Shown in pieces: positions 33,365 through 42,165 of a stretch of DNA of 64,000 nt. How positions within the stretch are numbered: the first letter of the stretch is position 1; every line of letters begins with the position of its first letter. A program made the translations under genes and the position numbers. This DNA comes from UBA8437 sp964646205 (GTDB lineage: Bacteria; Planctomycetota; Planctomycetia; Planctomycetales; Planctomycetaceae). The notes beneath the pieces were generated by a model, which searched no databases, was not told the DNA's origin, and worked only from the letters and a program-made list of their open reading frames with translations. The stretch covers positions 1-64,000 of the forward strand of contig CAZYAZ010000028.1 in assembly GCA_964646205.1 (NCBI GenBank), read 5' to 3'.

Positions 33365-34795
33365 ATGGGCACTGTGCCGTTGTCTGATTGCGAACTGCCG
33401 CCGAGTGTTTCTCGCCGGGCGTTGTTTCGCACCGGTGGTCTTTCACTGGCCTCGCTGGCGATGTCCCAGTTGGCCGCCGCCGAGACAGGGCCGTCGACGC
33501 GTTCTCATTTTGCACCCAGGGCCAAGTCGGTGATCTTCCTGTTTCAGGTGGGTGGTCCCAGCCAGTTGGACCTGTTCGACCCGAAGCCGGAAGTCAATCG
33601 CCGGGATGGGGAGGAATTGCCCGAGAGCCTGCTGAAAAAAGTGTCGTTTGCACAGATCCAGGAGAAGCGTCCTCGGCTGATGGGCTCTCCCTACCGATTC
33701 CGACAGCATGGTGAGAGTGGAGCGTGGGTGTCGGAATTGATGCCTCACACGGCAGGGATCGTGGACCGGATCACGATCGCGAGGACATTGCGGACAGACG
33801 ATACGAACCACATGTTTGCCGAGTTGTTGATGAACACTGGCTGGCGGCGGTTTGGGCGGCCGAGCCTGGGCAGTTGGGTGTCCTACGGGTTGGGAAGCCA
33901 GTCGCAGGAGATGCCGGCATTCCTTGTGCTGGGTTCGAAGCCTCGCAGCAAGAGTGCGAACTACGGCAACGGATTTTTGCCATCGCAGTACCAGGGGACC
34001 GTGTTGCGAGACGCCGGTGAACCGATCCTGAACCTTTCGAATCCACCGGGGGTGACGACGCGGCGGCAGAGGTTGTCCATTGATGCCATCAATCAACTGA
34101 ACCGGCTGCGTCTGGATGCTTCCGGCGACGACGAGATCCGGGCCAGGATTGCCAGTTACGAGATGGCGTACCGGATGCAGGCGCGGGCACCGGAATTGCT
34201 GTCGCTGGATCGAGAGACTCCGGAAACCCTGAATCTGTACGGGATCGAGGATCCCGCCCGGCCATCATTTGCCAGGAACTGCCTGCTGGCCCGGCGGTTG
34301 GTCGAGAAGGGTGTCCGTTTCGTGCAGGTGTTTCACGGTGACTGGGATCATCACACCGACATCGGCAGCCGGCTTCCGTCGGAGTGCCGCGTGACCGACC
34401 AGGGTTCGGCCGCGCTGGTCGTGGACCTGGCGCGGCGTGGCCTGCTGGAAGACACGTTGGTCGTCTGGGGTGGCGAATTGGGGAGGACTCCGGTGGCTCA
34501 GAAGCCGATGGCCGCCGGTGGCCGCGTGGGACGTGATCACCAGATCGAGGCGTTCACGATGTGGTTTGCCGGTGGCGGCGTGCGGCCCGGACAGGTGATT
34601 GGCGAGACCAACGACCTGGGATGCCTGCCGGCTGAAGACGGATGGCACGTGTACGACCTGCAGGCGACGATATTGCACGCCCTGGGGTTGGACCACGAGC
34701 GGCTGACTTACCGTTACGAGGGCCGCGAGTTCCGCCTGACGGACATTCACGGCGAGGTGAAGAGCGAACTGTTCGCCACGGCGTCACGCGGTTGA
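33365..34795 (+). CDS. DUF1501 family exported protein, paired with DUF1549/1553
   Basis: A 476-residue protein beginning with SRRALFRTGGLSLASLAMSQ, a twin-arginine-type signal. The core has SVIFLFQVGGPSQLDLFDPKPE, RTDDTNHMFAELLMNTG, HGDWDHHTDIG and WGGELGRTPVAQ, then GGGVRPGQVIGETND. The start is two bases after the DUF1549/1553 stop, so the pair is translated from one mRNA. Co-occurrence of the two families is a hallmark of planctomycete genomes. The enzymatic activity is unknown. Confidence 0.87.
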   Translation: MGTVPLSDCELPPSVSRRALFRTGGLSLASLAMSQLAAAETGPSTRSHFAPRAKSVIFLFQVGGPSQLDLFDPKPEVNRRDGEELPESLLKKVSFAQIQEKRPRLMGSPYRFRQHGESGAWVSELMPHTAGIVDRITIARTLRTDDTNHMFAELLMNTGWRRFGRPSLGSWVSYGLGSQSQEMPAFLVLGSKPRSKSANYGNGFLPSQYQGTVLRDAGEPILNLSNPPGVTTRRQRLSIDAINQLNRLRLDASGDDEIRARIASYEMAYRMQARAPELLSLDRETPETLNLYGIEDPARPSFARNCLLARRLVEKGVRFVQVFHGDWDHHTDIGSRLPSECRVTDQGSAALVVDLARRGLLEDTLVVWGGELGRTPVAQKPMAAGGRVGRDHQIEAFTMWFAGGGVRPGQVIGETNDLGCLPAEDGWHVYDLQATILHALGLDHERLTYRYEGREFRLTDIHGEVKSELFATASRG

Positions 34796-34818
34796 AGCCG
34801 TAAGAGACCAGCTTCCCG

Positions 34819-36120
34819 TCACACCTGCCAGCCGACCCGGAACGCCGGCTTGATCAGCCCGCGGGCTCGCGGGTTTCCGGTAACCGTCAGGGTCTTGTGG
34901 TCCCAGCCGAAGCCCTCGCCACCAGCCCGGTAGGCCACGTTGCCCAACAACACGGTCTCGGTGAGCGGTCCCGAGTAATCGAAGTGGCAGGTGGCCGGGC
35001 CACCGCCGCGGATGGCGGCGGTCCATTCGTGGTAGAACCCCGGCGAGTTGGGGACCCTCTTGACCTCGATCTTGGCGCCCTTGAATTTCGATTCGGGCAA
35101 CAGTTGCCGCTTCGAGAATCCACACAGCAGCATGCCCTCGGTGCCGACAAACAGCGTGTTGTTGCCGTTGTGCTTCAGGCCGTGCTTCTTGAGAATCTCG
35201 GGTCCATTCTGGGCGTGGTACCAGTTCAGCATCACCTCGGGGCGGTCGCCCTTGGCCGGGAATCGCAAGTGGGTGGCCATCGAACGCGGTGTGGTCAGGG
35301 CGTGGACCGGTGGGCCGGAGGCCGAGACGTGGTTGGGGTAGTCCAGGTCCAGGGCCCAGAACGGGATGTCCAGGATGTGACAGCCCCAGTTGCCGGTTTC
35401 CCCGGTGCCGTAGTCCCACCAGAACCGCCACCCGTAGGGGCAGTAGGTCGAGTGGTAAGGGCGTGGTGCCACGGGACCCTGCCAGAGGTTCCAGTCCAGG
35501 TGTCCCGGCACGTCGGGCTTGTCGGTGGGGATCTTGGACATTCCGCGGGTGCCGCCGATCCAACTGTGGACCTCGGTGACCGTCCCGATTGCGCCGGCCT
35601 GGATCAATTCGACCACCCGGTGCACGTTGGGGATCGTGTGTCGCTGGACACCCAGTTGCGTGGCCACTTTCTGTTTGCGGGCCAGGTCGGTCATCTGGCG
35701 GACCTCCCAGATGGAGTGGGCCATCGGCTTTTCGCAGTAAAGGTGTTTGCCGAGTTGCAGGGCAGCCATCGAGGGGTGGAAGTGGGTGTGGTCGGGGGTG
35801 CTGATAACAACAGCATCGATCTGCTTGCCGATGGCGTCGTACATCTTGCGGAAGTCCTTGAACTTCCGGGCCTTGGGGTACCGTTCGTAGGCTTTTCCAG
35901 CCCGCACATCATCGACGTCGCACAATCCCGCGACATTCTCGCCCAGCCGCACCATCGATCCGAGATTGGCTGCACCACGTCCGCCGATTCCGATAAACGC
36001 CACGTTGATCTTTTCGTTGGCCGCCGCGAACGCTCGGGGGCTGGGTGTGCCCAGGAACAGTCCGGTGCCAACGGCGGCGGCCGATTTCAGGAGGTCGCGG
36101 CGGTTGATCGAATGGGTCAT
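34819..36120 (-). CDS. Tat-exported Gfo/Idh/MocA-family oxidoreductase
   Basis: A 433-residue protein. The N-terminus SINRRDLLKSAAAVGTGLFLG is a twin-arginine signal, so the NAD(P) cofactor would be bound before export. The Rossmann domain has VAFIGIGGRGAANLG, ISTPDHTHFHP and YCEKPMAHS (the E-K-P motif), followed by the alpha/beta domain with DYGTGETGNWGCHILD. Members oxidise sugars or sugar derivatives; planctomycete exported copies are numerous and their substrates unknown. It is followed on the opposite strand by the DUF1501 end 23 bases away. About 90 bases upstream another DUF1501 gene ends, transcribed in the same direction. Confidence 0.87.
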   Translation of the reverse strand: MTHSINRRDLLKSAAAVGTGLFLGTPSPRAFAAANEKINVAFIGIGGRGAANLGSMVRLGENVAGLCDVDDVRAGKAYERYPKARKFKDFRKMYDAIGKQIDAVVISTPDHTHFHPSMAALQLGKHLYCEKPMAHSIWEVRQMTDLARKQKVATQLGVQRHTIPNVHRVVELIQAGAIGTVTEVHSWIGGTRGMSKIPTDKPDVPGHLDWNLWQGPVAPRPYHSTYCPYGWRFWWDYGTGETGNWGCHILDIPFWALDLDYPNHVSASGPPVHALTTPRSMATHLRFPAKGDRPEVMLNWYHAQNGPEILKKHGLKHNGNNTLFVGTEGMLLCGFSKRQLLPESKFKGAKIEVKRVPNSPGFYHEWTAAIRGGGPATCHFDYSGPLTETVLLGNVAYRAGGEGFGWDHKTLTVTGNPRARGLIKPAFRVGWQV

Positions 36121-36210
36121 GGGGCGTGCTCCGGTCTCGGTTGGTCGTTGTGTGCTGGAACAGGAAGAGTGTGGTCGGTTGGATTACTGTCGGCAAAAGT
36201 GGGTGGAGTT

Positions 36211-37593
36211 CTAGAGGTCTCGTACCCTTCGGCCCTCACAGAGAACCTGCTGAACCCGCTGGAACTCGTCGAAATAGGTCTGGTGTGGGTCGACTCCCAG
36301 GTGGTGGTAGATGGTCGCATGCAGGTCGGCGGGGGTGACCGGTTGGTCGACCACGTGTCCGCCGTTCCGCGTGGTCGATCCGTAGACCTGTCCGCCACCG
36401 ACTCCTCCGCCGGCCAACAGCGCGGTGAAGGCGTGGGGCCAGTGGTCGCGGCCGGTCGACTTGGTGTTGTTGCTCTGGGTCACCTCGCCCATTTTTGGTG
36501 TCCGCCCGAACTCCCCGACTGCGACCACCAGGGTTGTTTCGAGCAGGCCACGTTGGTCGAGATCGTCAAGGAACGTCGGGAAGGTCTGGTCGAACATCGG
36601 GCACAGCAGGGTCTTGAGCTTGGGGAAGTTCCTCTGATGGGTGTCCCAGCAGGTGTTGACCCCGTCGATCTTGGTCGGGTCGATCCAGTTGACAGTCACC
36701 AGCGGGACTCCCGCCTCGATCAATCGCCTGGTCAACAGCAGGCTTTGTCCGATCCGCGTGCGGCCGTACGCATCGCGGACGGTGGCGGATTCGCGATCGA
36801 GATTGAAGGCGCGGCCGGCCTGTTGTTGCAGGAAGTCGAAGGCTCGCAGCGTGTCGCGATGTCGGCCCGAGACGTCCAGGTTCCGAGTGGCAGGAATTGG
36901 GCCCGAGCGATCGAATTGTCCCAATAGCTTGCGACGGCGGACGAGGCGTTGCTCGGAGACGTCTTCGGCCAGTTCGAAACCCTTGACCTGGAAATCGTCC
37001 TTGTTGGGGTCCCCGTCGACCAGCACGGCGTCATGGCTGCGGCCCATGCGGCCGGCGGTCTGGCCGGCAATCAACCGGGACTGTCCTGGAAATTGCAGGT
37101 ACCAGGGGAGCACGATCGAGGGAGGCAGTCCGTTTCGAGGTTGTCCGAACCTCATCGCCAGGGAACTCATCGACGGCCAGTCCTCGGGGCTCGACTGGTC
37201 GGTGATTGGCGGAAATGGATACGGTCGCCCGGTGTACAGTTCGCTCATCGCCGGCCCGTGCACGTTCATCCTGTGGGTCATTGACCGCAGCAGGCACAAC
37301 TTGTCCATCCGCTGGGACAGGCGGGGCAGGTGTTCACAGATACGGATTGTCGGTTCTTTGGTCCCTATCGACTGGAATTCGCCACGCACTTCGACCGGGG
37401 CGGTGGGTTTCATGTCCCAGAGATCGATGTGGCTGGGGCCACCGAAGAGAAAGACGAAGACACAGGATTTCGCCCGTGGAGCCTGCGCTGCTGCGGCCTC
37501 GCGCAATCGGAGCAGGTCACCGGTGCCCAGGCCGAGCATCGAAAGCCCGCCGATCTCCAGCATGTGACGGCGCGTGGTCTGTCGTCCACTCAT
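36211..37593 (-). CDS. DUF1501 family exported protein
   Basis: A 460-residue protein starting MSGRQTTRRHMLEIGGLSMLGLG, a Tat-like signal. Core motifs are CVFVFLFGGPSHIDLWDMKP, MTHRMNVHGPAMSELYTGRPY, SWEDTH-like VNTCWDTHQRNFP, VVAVGEFGRTPKM and GGGVGGGQVYGSTTR. The gene is upstream of the exported Gfo/Idh/MocA oxidoreductase in the same direction with 90 bases between, so they may be expressed together. The activity is unknown; the fold relates to phosphatases and sulfatases. Confidence 0.86.
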   Translation of the reverse strand: MSGRQTTRRHMLEIGGLSMLGLGTGDLLRLREAAAAQAPRAKSCVFVFLFGGPSHIDLWDMKPTAPVEVRGEFQSIGTKEPTIRICEHLPRLSQRMDKLCLLRSMTHRMNVHGPAMSELYTGRPYPFPPITDQSSPEDWPSMSSLAMRFGQPRNGLPPSIVLPWYLQFPGQSRLIAGQTAGRMGRSHDAVLVDGDPNKDDFQVKGFELAEDVSEQRLVRRRKLLGQFDRSGPIPATRNLDVSGRHRDTLRAFDFLQQQAGRAFNLDRESATVRDAYGRTRIGQSLLLTRRLIEAGVPLVTVNWIDPTKIDGVNTCWDTHQRNFPKLKTLLCPMFDQTFPTFLDDLDQRGLLETTLVVAVGEFGRTPKMGEVTQSNNTKSTGRDHWPHAFTALLAGGGVGGGQVYGSTTRNGGHVVDQPVTPADLHATIYHHLGVDPHQTYFDEFQRVQQVLCEGRRVRDL

Positions 37594-37659
37594 AGTCGCT
37601 ATTAGACCGCAAAGACACGGCCGAATGCAGTCTGAAGTGTCAGAAGCGGCCGACCACCG

Positions 37660-38589
37660 TCATATCAGTGGCTGGGCCCCTCGCATGTCTCCGTATCCGC
37701 CTCCCTTGGATCCCTTGGGGTACTCACCAAAATACCTCTCGTCGTCGGCCGGTTGGGCGGCGGGTTGGAAGCGAACATCGCAGGAGAGTCGGACACGCCC
37801 GATTGGCGAGATGTTGTCCAGGGAACCGTGCAAGGTGAACATGCTGACCAGCAACAGGTCTCCCGGTTGAAAATCTGCGGTCAGCAGCCGGGTGTCGCGG
37901 TCGGTGACCAACTGGACGGGGTCGGTGTCCGACGCGCCTCCATAAGCGGCCGACTGCACCACGTCGTTGGAGCGGTCCATCGCGTAGTCGACATCCAGGA
38001 ACTGGTCGATGAGGTCGGAGAAGCGGTTCGAGCCTTCGACGATCACCAACGGGCCATCCTGGATCGGGATGGCCCCGATGGGAATCCAGGCGTTGATCAT
38101 CGGCTGTGCACTGCCAGCGAAAAACGGGTAATCGTAGTGCAACGCGGTGGCCTTGCCGACGGCGGTGGGGCGGAGATAGATGAGGTCAAAACCACGAGCG
38201 GGTTCGTCCAGCGCGGTGTCCAGGATTGTCTGGATTTCCATGCCGTGGGTCAGTCGTCTCAGCACGGGGCCCTCGCTGACCTTTTGCCAGAACAGTCCCT
38301 CGTCCTCGAAGGGGTCCATTCTGCGGCTGGTGCCCGTGGCAATGCCGTCACCAGGCGGGTCGGCAATTTCTCCCATGCTGGCCAGTTGGCGAAAGACCTC
38401 CAGGCGTGCGGACCGGACCAGGTCGGTGTCCAGCACATCTCGCAGGAACAGGTAGCCGTCTTCCTCGAGGCCGGCATTGAGGTCGGACGTACTGGTGGCA
38501 TCGCCGGTGAAGGCCTTGAGCGTGCCCAGCCGCTCGGGGGGAACCGGGTGGCCCTGGATTGTCGGTGTTGGTGGTGTGAGACCGGGCAT
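37660..38589 (-). CDS. Phytanoyl-CoA dioxygenase (PhyH)-family oxygenase
   Basis: A 309-residue Fe(II)/2-oxoglutarate oxygenase-like protein. The iron facial triad is visible as His and Asp in ALHYDYPF and the distal His in MFTLHGSLDN; the 2-oxoglutarate-binding Arg is probable in GRVRLSCDVRF. The N-terminal ADLNAGLEEDGYLFLRDVL-like segment is the family opening. Members hydroxylate fatty acyl chains, osmolytes or natural products. Its ATG shares one base with the stop of the SDR gene (38589), and that gene overlaps the VOC gene, so the three proteins are made from one coupled message. The substrate is unknown. Confidence 0.85.
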   Translation of the reverse strand: MPGLTPPTPTIQGHPVPPERLGTLKAFTGDATSTSDLNAGLEEDGYLFLRDVLDTDLVRSARLEVFRQLASMGEIADPPGDGIATGTSRRMDPFEDEGLFWQKVSEGPVLRRLTHGMEIQTILDTALDEPARGFDLIYLRPTAVGKATALHYDYPFFAGSAQPMINAWIPIGAIPIQDGPLVIVEGSNRFSDLIDQFLDVDYAMDRSNDVVQSAAYGGASDTDPVQLVTDRDTRLLTADFQPGDLLLVSMFTLHGSLDNISPIGRVRLSCDVRFQPAAQPADDERYFGEYPKGSKGGGYGDMRGAQPLI

Positions 38590-39386
38590 CAGTTGGGCTC
38601 ATCCAGGGAGATCACGTTGGCGACCCCACCGTCAACGGGAATCGTGTGTCCTGTGATGTAGGCCGAGGCGTCAGAGGCCAGGAATGCGACGGCTCCAGCC
38701 ACATCGGTCGCTTCGCCCCAGCGACCAAGCGGGACGCGGGCGATGACCCGGGCCGAACGTTCGGCATTGTTTTGCAGGGCGTGGGTCATCGGGGTGCGAA
38801 TCCAGCCGGGCGCCAGGGCGTTGACCCGGACTCCCGAACCACCCCACTCGGCGGCCAGTTCTCGTGTCAGGGAGACCAGGGCCCCCTTGGTCATGCAGTA
38901 AACCGTGCCGGCCCGTCCGAGCCCGGCGATGCCGCCACCCAGTGCCGAGATGTTGATGATGCTGCCGCCTCCCGATCGGGTCATCTCTCGGCCGACCCGT
39001 GTGGCGACCTGGAAAGCCCCGCGGAAGTTGACATCGAGAATGGCCTCGACGTCGTCGGGGTCGAAATCGAGCGGGTCGACCCGTCGGTGAATGCCGGCGT
39101 TGTTGACCAGGATGTCTATCCGCTGGAGTTCTTCGACGACTCCAGCGACGAGTTGGTCGACCGAGTCGGCGTCGGTCACATCACAGGCCCGGGCCAGGAT
39201 GGTGGCTCTTGTTTCGGAGGCGAGTCGTTCGGCGGTGACCGCGACGGCCTCGGTGTCCATGTCGGCGAGTACGACGGTTGCTCCCAGTTGGGCCATGGTT
39301 CGAGCCGAGGCTTCACCCAGGCCACGGGCTCCTCCTGTCACCAGTGCCACACGGCCGTCGAGGTTGAAGAGATCGGACTGGCTCAC
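38589..39386 (-). CDS. Short-chain dehydrogenase/reductase in the VOC-SDR-PhyH operon
   Basis: A 265-residue classical SDR with VTGGARGLGEA, DILVNNAGIH, Ser in NISALGG, Tyr-Lys in YCMTKGALV and GHTIPVDGGVA. It overlaps the upstream VOC gene by four bases and the downstream PhyH gene by one, so its product probably acts on the same small molecule as those enzymes. It is FabG/glucose-dehydrogenase-like. Oxidation of a hydroxyl introduced by the oxygenase is one plausible order, but the gene order alone does not show the direction. Confidence 0.87.
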   Translation of the reverse strand: MSQSDLFNLDGRVALVTGGARGLGEASARTMAQLGATVVLADMDTEAVAVTAERLASETRATILARACDVTDADSVDQLVAGVVEELQRIDILVNNAGIHRRVDPLDFDPDDVEAILDVNFRGAFQVATRVGREMTRSGGGSIINISALGGGIAGLGRAGTVYCMTKGALVSLTRELAAEWGGSGVRVNALAPGWIRTPMTHALQNNAERSARVIARVPLGRWGEATDVAGAVAFLASDASAYITGHTIPVDGGVANVISLDEPN

Positions 39387-39880
39387 TCCGGGGTCTCCCC
39401 GGCAGGTGGCTGTGCAGGCTGAAACAGTTCCAGCGTGTAGCCATCGGGATCCTTCATATAAATGACCAGGCCACCGGCGTTCGGGCCAGCGGTGATCTCG
39501 ACCGGATCGGACTTGAACCGGACTCCCGCTTCGGACAACTCGGCGACTGCTGACATCAGGTCGTCGACCAGCAGGCAGAGGTGAGAATTGCCGGGGCGAT
39601 TGGTGTCGGTCGTGGCCGGGTCGCCGACGTGGTTCATGTACTGGACGACTTCCATCGTCTGGCGACAGTCGGGGCTGATGCGGAACGAGGCGACGTTCAG
39701 TTCGACATCGTCGTATCCGGTCTGTTGACCGACGTAACCGGCCGTGACACTGGGGCGGCGCCCGATGAGTTCCATGCCGAGCAGGTCGCGGTAGAAGTGG
39801 ATCGACCGTTCGATGTCGGCGACAGTGAGTCCGAGATGGTGGAGGTCTCGGAGAGCCCAGTTGCGTTCGGGTGTGGTCAC
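39383..39880 (-). CDS. VOC-family (glyoxalase/dioxygenase fold) protein
   Basis: A 165-residue protein with two beta-alpha-beta-beta-beta modules. The opening DLHHLGLTVADIERSIHFYRDLLGMELIGRR holds the first His ligand, SHLCLLVDDL the second, and YMKDPDGYTLELFQP the C-terminal Glu. That gives the His/His/Glu metal site of the glyoxalase/fosfomycin-resistance/extradiol family. The start is a GTG at 39880 with GGGA nine bases upstream. It is the first gene of an overlapping trio with SDR and PhyH. Whether it is a lyase, an isomerase or a dioxygenase is not decided by sequence. Confidence 0.85.
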   Translation of the reverse strand: MTTPERNWALRDLHHLGLTVADIERSIHFYRDLLGMELIGRRPSVTAGYVGQQTGYDDVELNVASFRISPDCRQTMEVVQYMNHVGDPATTDTNRPGNSHLCLLVDDLMSAVAELSEAGVRFKSDPVEITAGPNAGGLVIYMKDPDGYTLELFQPAQPPAGETPE

Positions 39881-40012
39881 GTGGAATCGTCCCGGTTGAG
39901 AGTCACTGTTGTGTCACGACCGCTTCAATGAGTGCAACCTCGTGTGGCAGTGGGCCAGGCAGTTCGGTCGACCATGAGACGCCGGGCCGGATGTTGTGTG
40001 AACCGAAAGAAG

Positions 40013-40085
40013 TGAGGGCGACAGGATTCGAACCTGTGACCTACGGATTAAAAGTCCGTTGCTCTGCCAACTGAGCTACGCCCCC
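40013..40085 (-). tRNA. tRNA-Lys (anticodon TTT)
   Basis: On the minus strand: acceptor GGGGGCG/CGCCCTC with one G-T pair, D arm GCTC/GAGC, anticodon stem ACGGA/TCCGT around CTTTTAA (anticodon TTT), and T arm ACAGG-TTCGAAT-CCTGT, with discriminator A. CCA is not encoded. Confidence 0.95.
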
Positions 40086-40101
40086 CATGGGGTTTTGGGG
40101 C

Positions 40102-40107
40102 ATCCTA
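40102..40107 (-). promoter_or_regulatory. Possible -10 element of tRNA-Lys (TAGGAT)
   Basis: TAGGAT lies 16 bases before the tRNA 5' end on the minus strand; TCGACC, four matches to the -35 consensus, is 18 bases upstream of it. Confidence 0.35.
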
Positions 40108-40238
40108 GCGAGTCAGGCCACCGATGGTCGAGTGACTGCCCAGCGACACGAGCAGCCGTTGAAAAAAATATCGGTTGGAATTGTCATTCCGATCAACGTA
40201 ATTCCTGGCCATGACGAGTTGGCGGGGTAGTTGTCACG

Positions 40239-41180
40239 TCACACAGCAGGCAAGGACCCAACGGCCTGATCGACGTGTTCTGGACAGCTGAAACCGATAA
40301 TGGCCGAGGACATGGCTGGATGGTCAAGAGAGAATTGGACGGCGGCCTGCTGAAGCGTCGTGTTTGCGGGGAGGTGGTTGGAAAGTTCCTCCGCTCGGTG
40401 GGTGTCGCGTTGGTAGAGGTCCATTGGAAAGAACTTCGTGGTGTGAGTGTGCTTGGCCGGGGGCCGTCCGAGCAGGGCACCTCCGGCGTAGACCCGGATG
40501 GCGAAGACGCCAACACCCGCGGTGGCACAATCGTTGATGACACAACCGTGATCGGTTTCGCTCCAGTCCGGTTCCGCGGGACGCCCGGCGGTGGGGTTCA
40601 GCAGGTGGTAGGGCACCTGCATCGTGGCAAAGTGCCTCGAGCGAATCAGTTGTCCCAGGGATTCCGGGTCGCCGAGTCCGGTGATTCCCAGGTGGTCGAC
40701 TATTCCTGCGGACTGCAATTCCTGCATGGCTTCGACGATTCCTCCGGCACCGAGAGCATCGTCGGGAGTGACCGAGGTCGGCAGGTCTCCGCGGGAGGGG
40801 GTGACCGAGTTGTGCAACTGCAGGAGGCTGATCCGGTCGACTTGCAGCCTGCGGAGGCTCCCTTCCACCGACTTGCGGACGAGGTCACCGATCGAGTGCT
40901 GGGCGAGTTGATCGGGTGTCAACCGGACCTTTGTGGCCAGGTGAAAATTGTCCACCGCATCCAACTCGGCCAGCGCACGTCCGATGCTGGCTTCGGAACG
41001 TCCGTCGCCGTAAGTCGCGGCGGTGTCGATCCAATTGATGCCGTGATCGAGTGCCCGGGCCAGCACGTTCCTTTGTGTGACCGCGTCGTCCTCGGTCATC
41101 AACTCCGGGATGGGGCCGGCCCCGACAGAGAGAACCGAGACGTCGAGGCCGGTTGTTCCGAGTGGTCGTCGTGGAATCAT
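40239..41180 (-). CDS. Aldo/keto reductase
   Basis: A 313-residue AKR with the full catalytic tetrad: Asp and Tyr in IDTAATYGDGRSE, Lys in LATKVR, and His in LLQLHNS. The C-terminal IIGFSCPEHVDQAV is the cofactor-adjacent motif. The protein reduces aldehydes or ketones with NADPH. The ATG at 41180 begins MIPRRPLGTTGLDVSVLSVG, the normal family start; the frame is open far upstream but has no sense there. It is divergent from kdsB, with 124 bases between. Compare the degenerate AKR at 56302, which has lost these residues. Confidence 0.87.
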   Translation of the reverse strand: MIPRRPLGTTGLDVSVLSVGAGPIPELMTEDDAVTQRNVLARALDHGINWIDTAATYGDGRSEASIGRALAELDAVDNFHLATKVRLTPDQLAQHSIGDLVRKSVEGSLRRLQVDRISLLQLHNSVTPSRGDLPTSVTPDDALGAGGIVEAMQELQSAGIVDHLGITGLGDPESLGQLIRSRHFATMQVPYHLLNPTAGRPAEPDWSETDHGCVINDCATAGVGVFAIRVYAGGALLGRPPAKHTHTTKFFPMDLYQRDTHRAEELSNHLPANTTLQQAAVQFSLDHPAMSSAIIGFSCPEHVDQAVGSLPAV

Positions 41181-41304
41181 CGTGGTGTGGATTTTACATT
41201 GTCGCTGCAGCAACCTCGATGGTATGCTCCTTCGCGAGGTGGCAGGTGGGGCCTGTGCCGGGCTGGCTATGGATGGCATCGCGGTAGTGTCCAGGGAGAG
41301 GGGC

Positions 41305-42084
41305 GTGGCAAAGTTGGGGCGCGCGGTGGGAGTGATTCCCGCAAGGCTGCAGTCGACACGACTGCCCCGGAAGCTGTTGCTGGACGAAACAGGTCGTGTG
41401 CTTCTCGAGTACGCCTGGGAGGCCGCGTGCCGGGCGAGTCTCCTGGATGAAGTGCTGGTGGCCGCCGACAGTCCTGAGATCGTTTCGGCGGTCGAGGCGT
41501 TTGGCGGACGGGCGGTCCTGACCGGCGAGCACTCCAGCGGCACTGATCGGGTGGCTGAAGTGGTCGCCCGCTGTTGTGGCGACGTCGACACGATAGTCAA
41601 TGTCCAGGGAGACGAACCGGAGTTGGACCCCGACCACATCGACAGCCTGGTCGAGGCGCTCGAGAACGACCGTGGGTTGCAGATGGCAACACTGGCCTGC
41701 CCGATTCGAGATCGCGAGACGCTCGAAGATCCGTCCTGCGTCAAGGTTGTTGCTGGTGTCGACGGGCGGGCGATGTATTTCAGTCGTCACCCGATTCCGT
41801 TTGTGCGAGATGGCGAAGCGGAGGTGTTGCTGGACGGTGAATCTCCCTGGTTGCTCCATGTGGGGCTGTACGCATACCGGCGAGACTACCTGCTCGAGTT
41901 GACGCGACTACCCGTCTCGCCACTGGAGCAGTTGGAGCAACTGGAGCAGCTGAGGGCGTTGCAACACGGAGCGTCGATCGGTGTGAGAGTGGCTGAGCAT
42001 TCGGCGGTTGGAATCGACACTCCAGAAGACTATGCTCGGTTTGTCGCACGGACACAAAACCCACGTGAAGGGCGGGCGGCGTGA
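41305..42084 (+). CDS. kdsB: 3-deoxy-manno-octulosonate cytidylyltransferase
   Basis: A 259-residue CMP-Kdo synthetase: VIPARLQSTRLPRKLL, SGTDRVAEV, NVQGDEP, MYFSRHPIPF and HVGLYAYRRDYL are all family motifs. It activates Kdo with CTP for lipopolysaccharide core synthesis, so the host probably makes a Kdo-containing LPS. The start is a GTG at 41305 preceded by GGGAGAGG; an ATG at 41269 lacks a ribosome site. Near the C-terminus there is a perfect three-unit EQL repeat. pyrG, which supplies CTP, begins 81 bases downstream. Confidence 0.92.
   Translation: MAKLGRAVGVIPARLQSTRLPRKLLLDETGRVLLEYAWEAACRASLLDEVLVAADSPEIVSAVEAFGGRAVLTGEHSSGTDRVAEVVARCCGDVDTIVNVQGDEPELDPDHIDSLVEALENDRGLQMATLACPIRDRETLEDPSCVKVVAGVDGRAMYFSRHPIPFVRDGEAEVLLDGESPWLLHVGLYAYRRDYLLELTRLPVSPLEQLEQLEQLRALQHGASIGVRVAEHSAVGIDTPEDYARFVARTQNPREGRAA
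41923..41949 (+). repeat. Three-unit 9-base in-frame repeat in kdsB
   Basis: CTGGAGCAG, TTGGAGCAA and CTGGAGCAG follow one another and encode LEQLEQLEQ in a helix where most KdsB proteins have a single such unit. Synonymous differences show the copies are not brand new. Confidence 0.7.
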
Positions 42085-42165
42085 TGAACGGCAGGTGGTG
42101 CCGGGCACGGATGTCAGGCGACTGTCGCGATCAAGACGGCCCCAGGACAGGATGAACAGGGGAGC

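Noticed and set aside
34897..36927. A 676-codon plus-strand open frame across the Gfo/Idh/MocA and DUF1501 genes
   Set aside because: Both minus-strand genes have full conserved domains and export signals; the plus-strand frame crosses their boundary and is Val/Gly/Asp-rich without a domain.
40140..40238. A terminator between tRNA-Lys and the aldo/keto reductase
   Set aside because: The AAAAAA run near 40165 is not next to a stem, and the AKR gene reads toward the tRNA with no clear hairpin.
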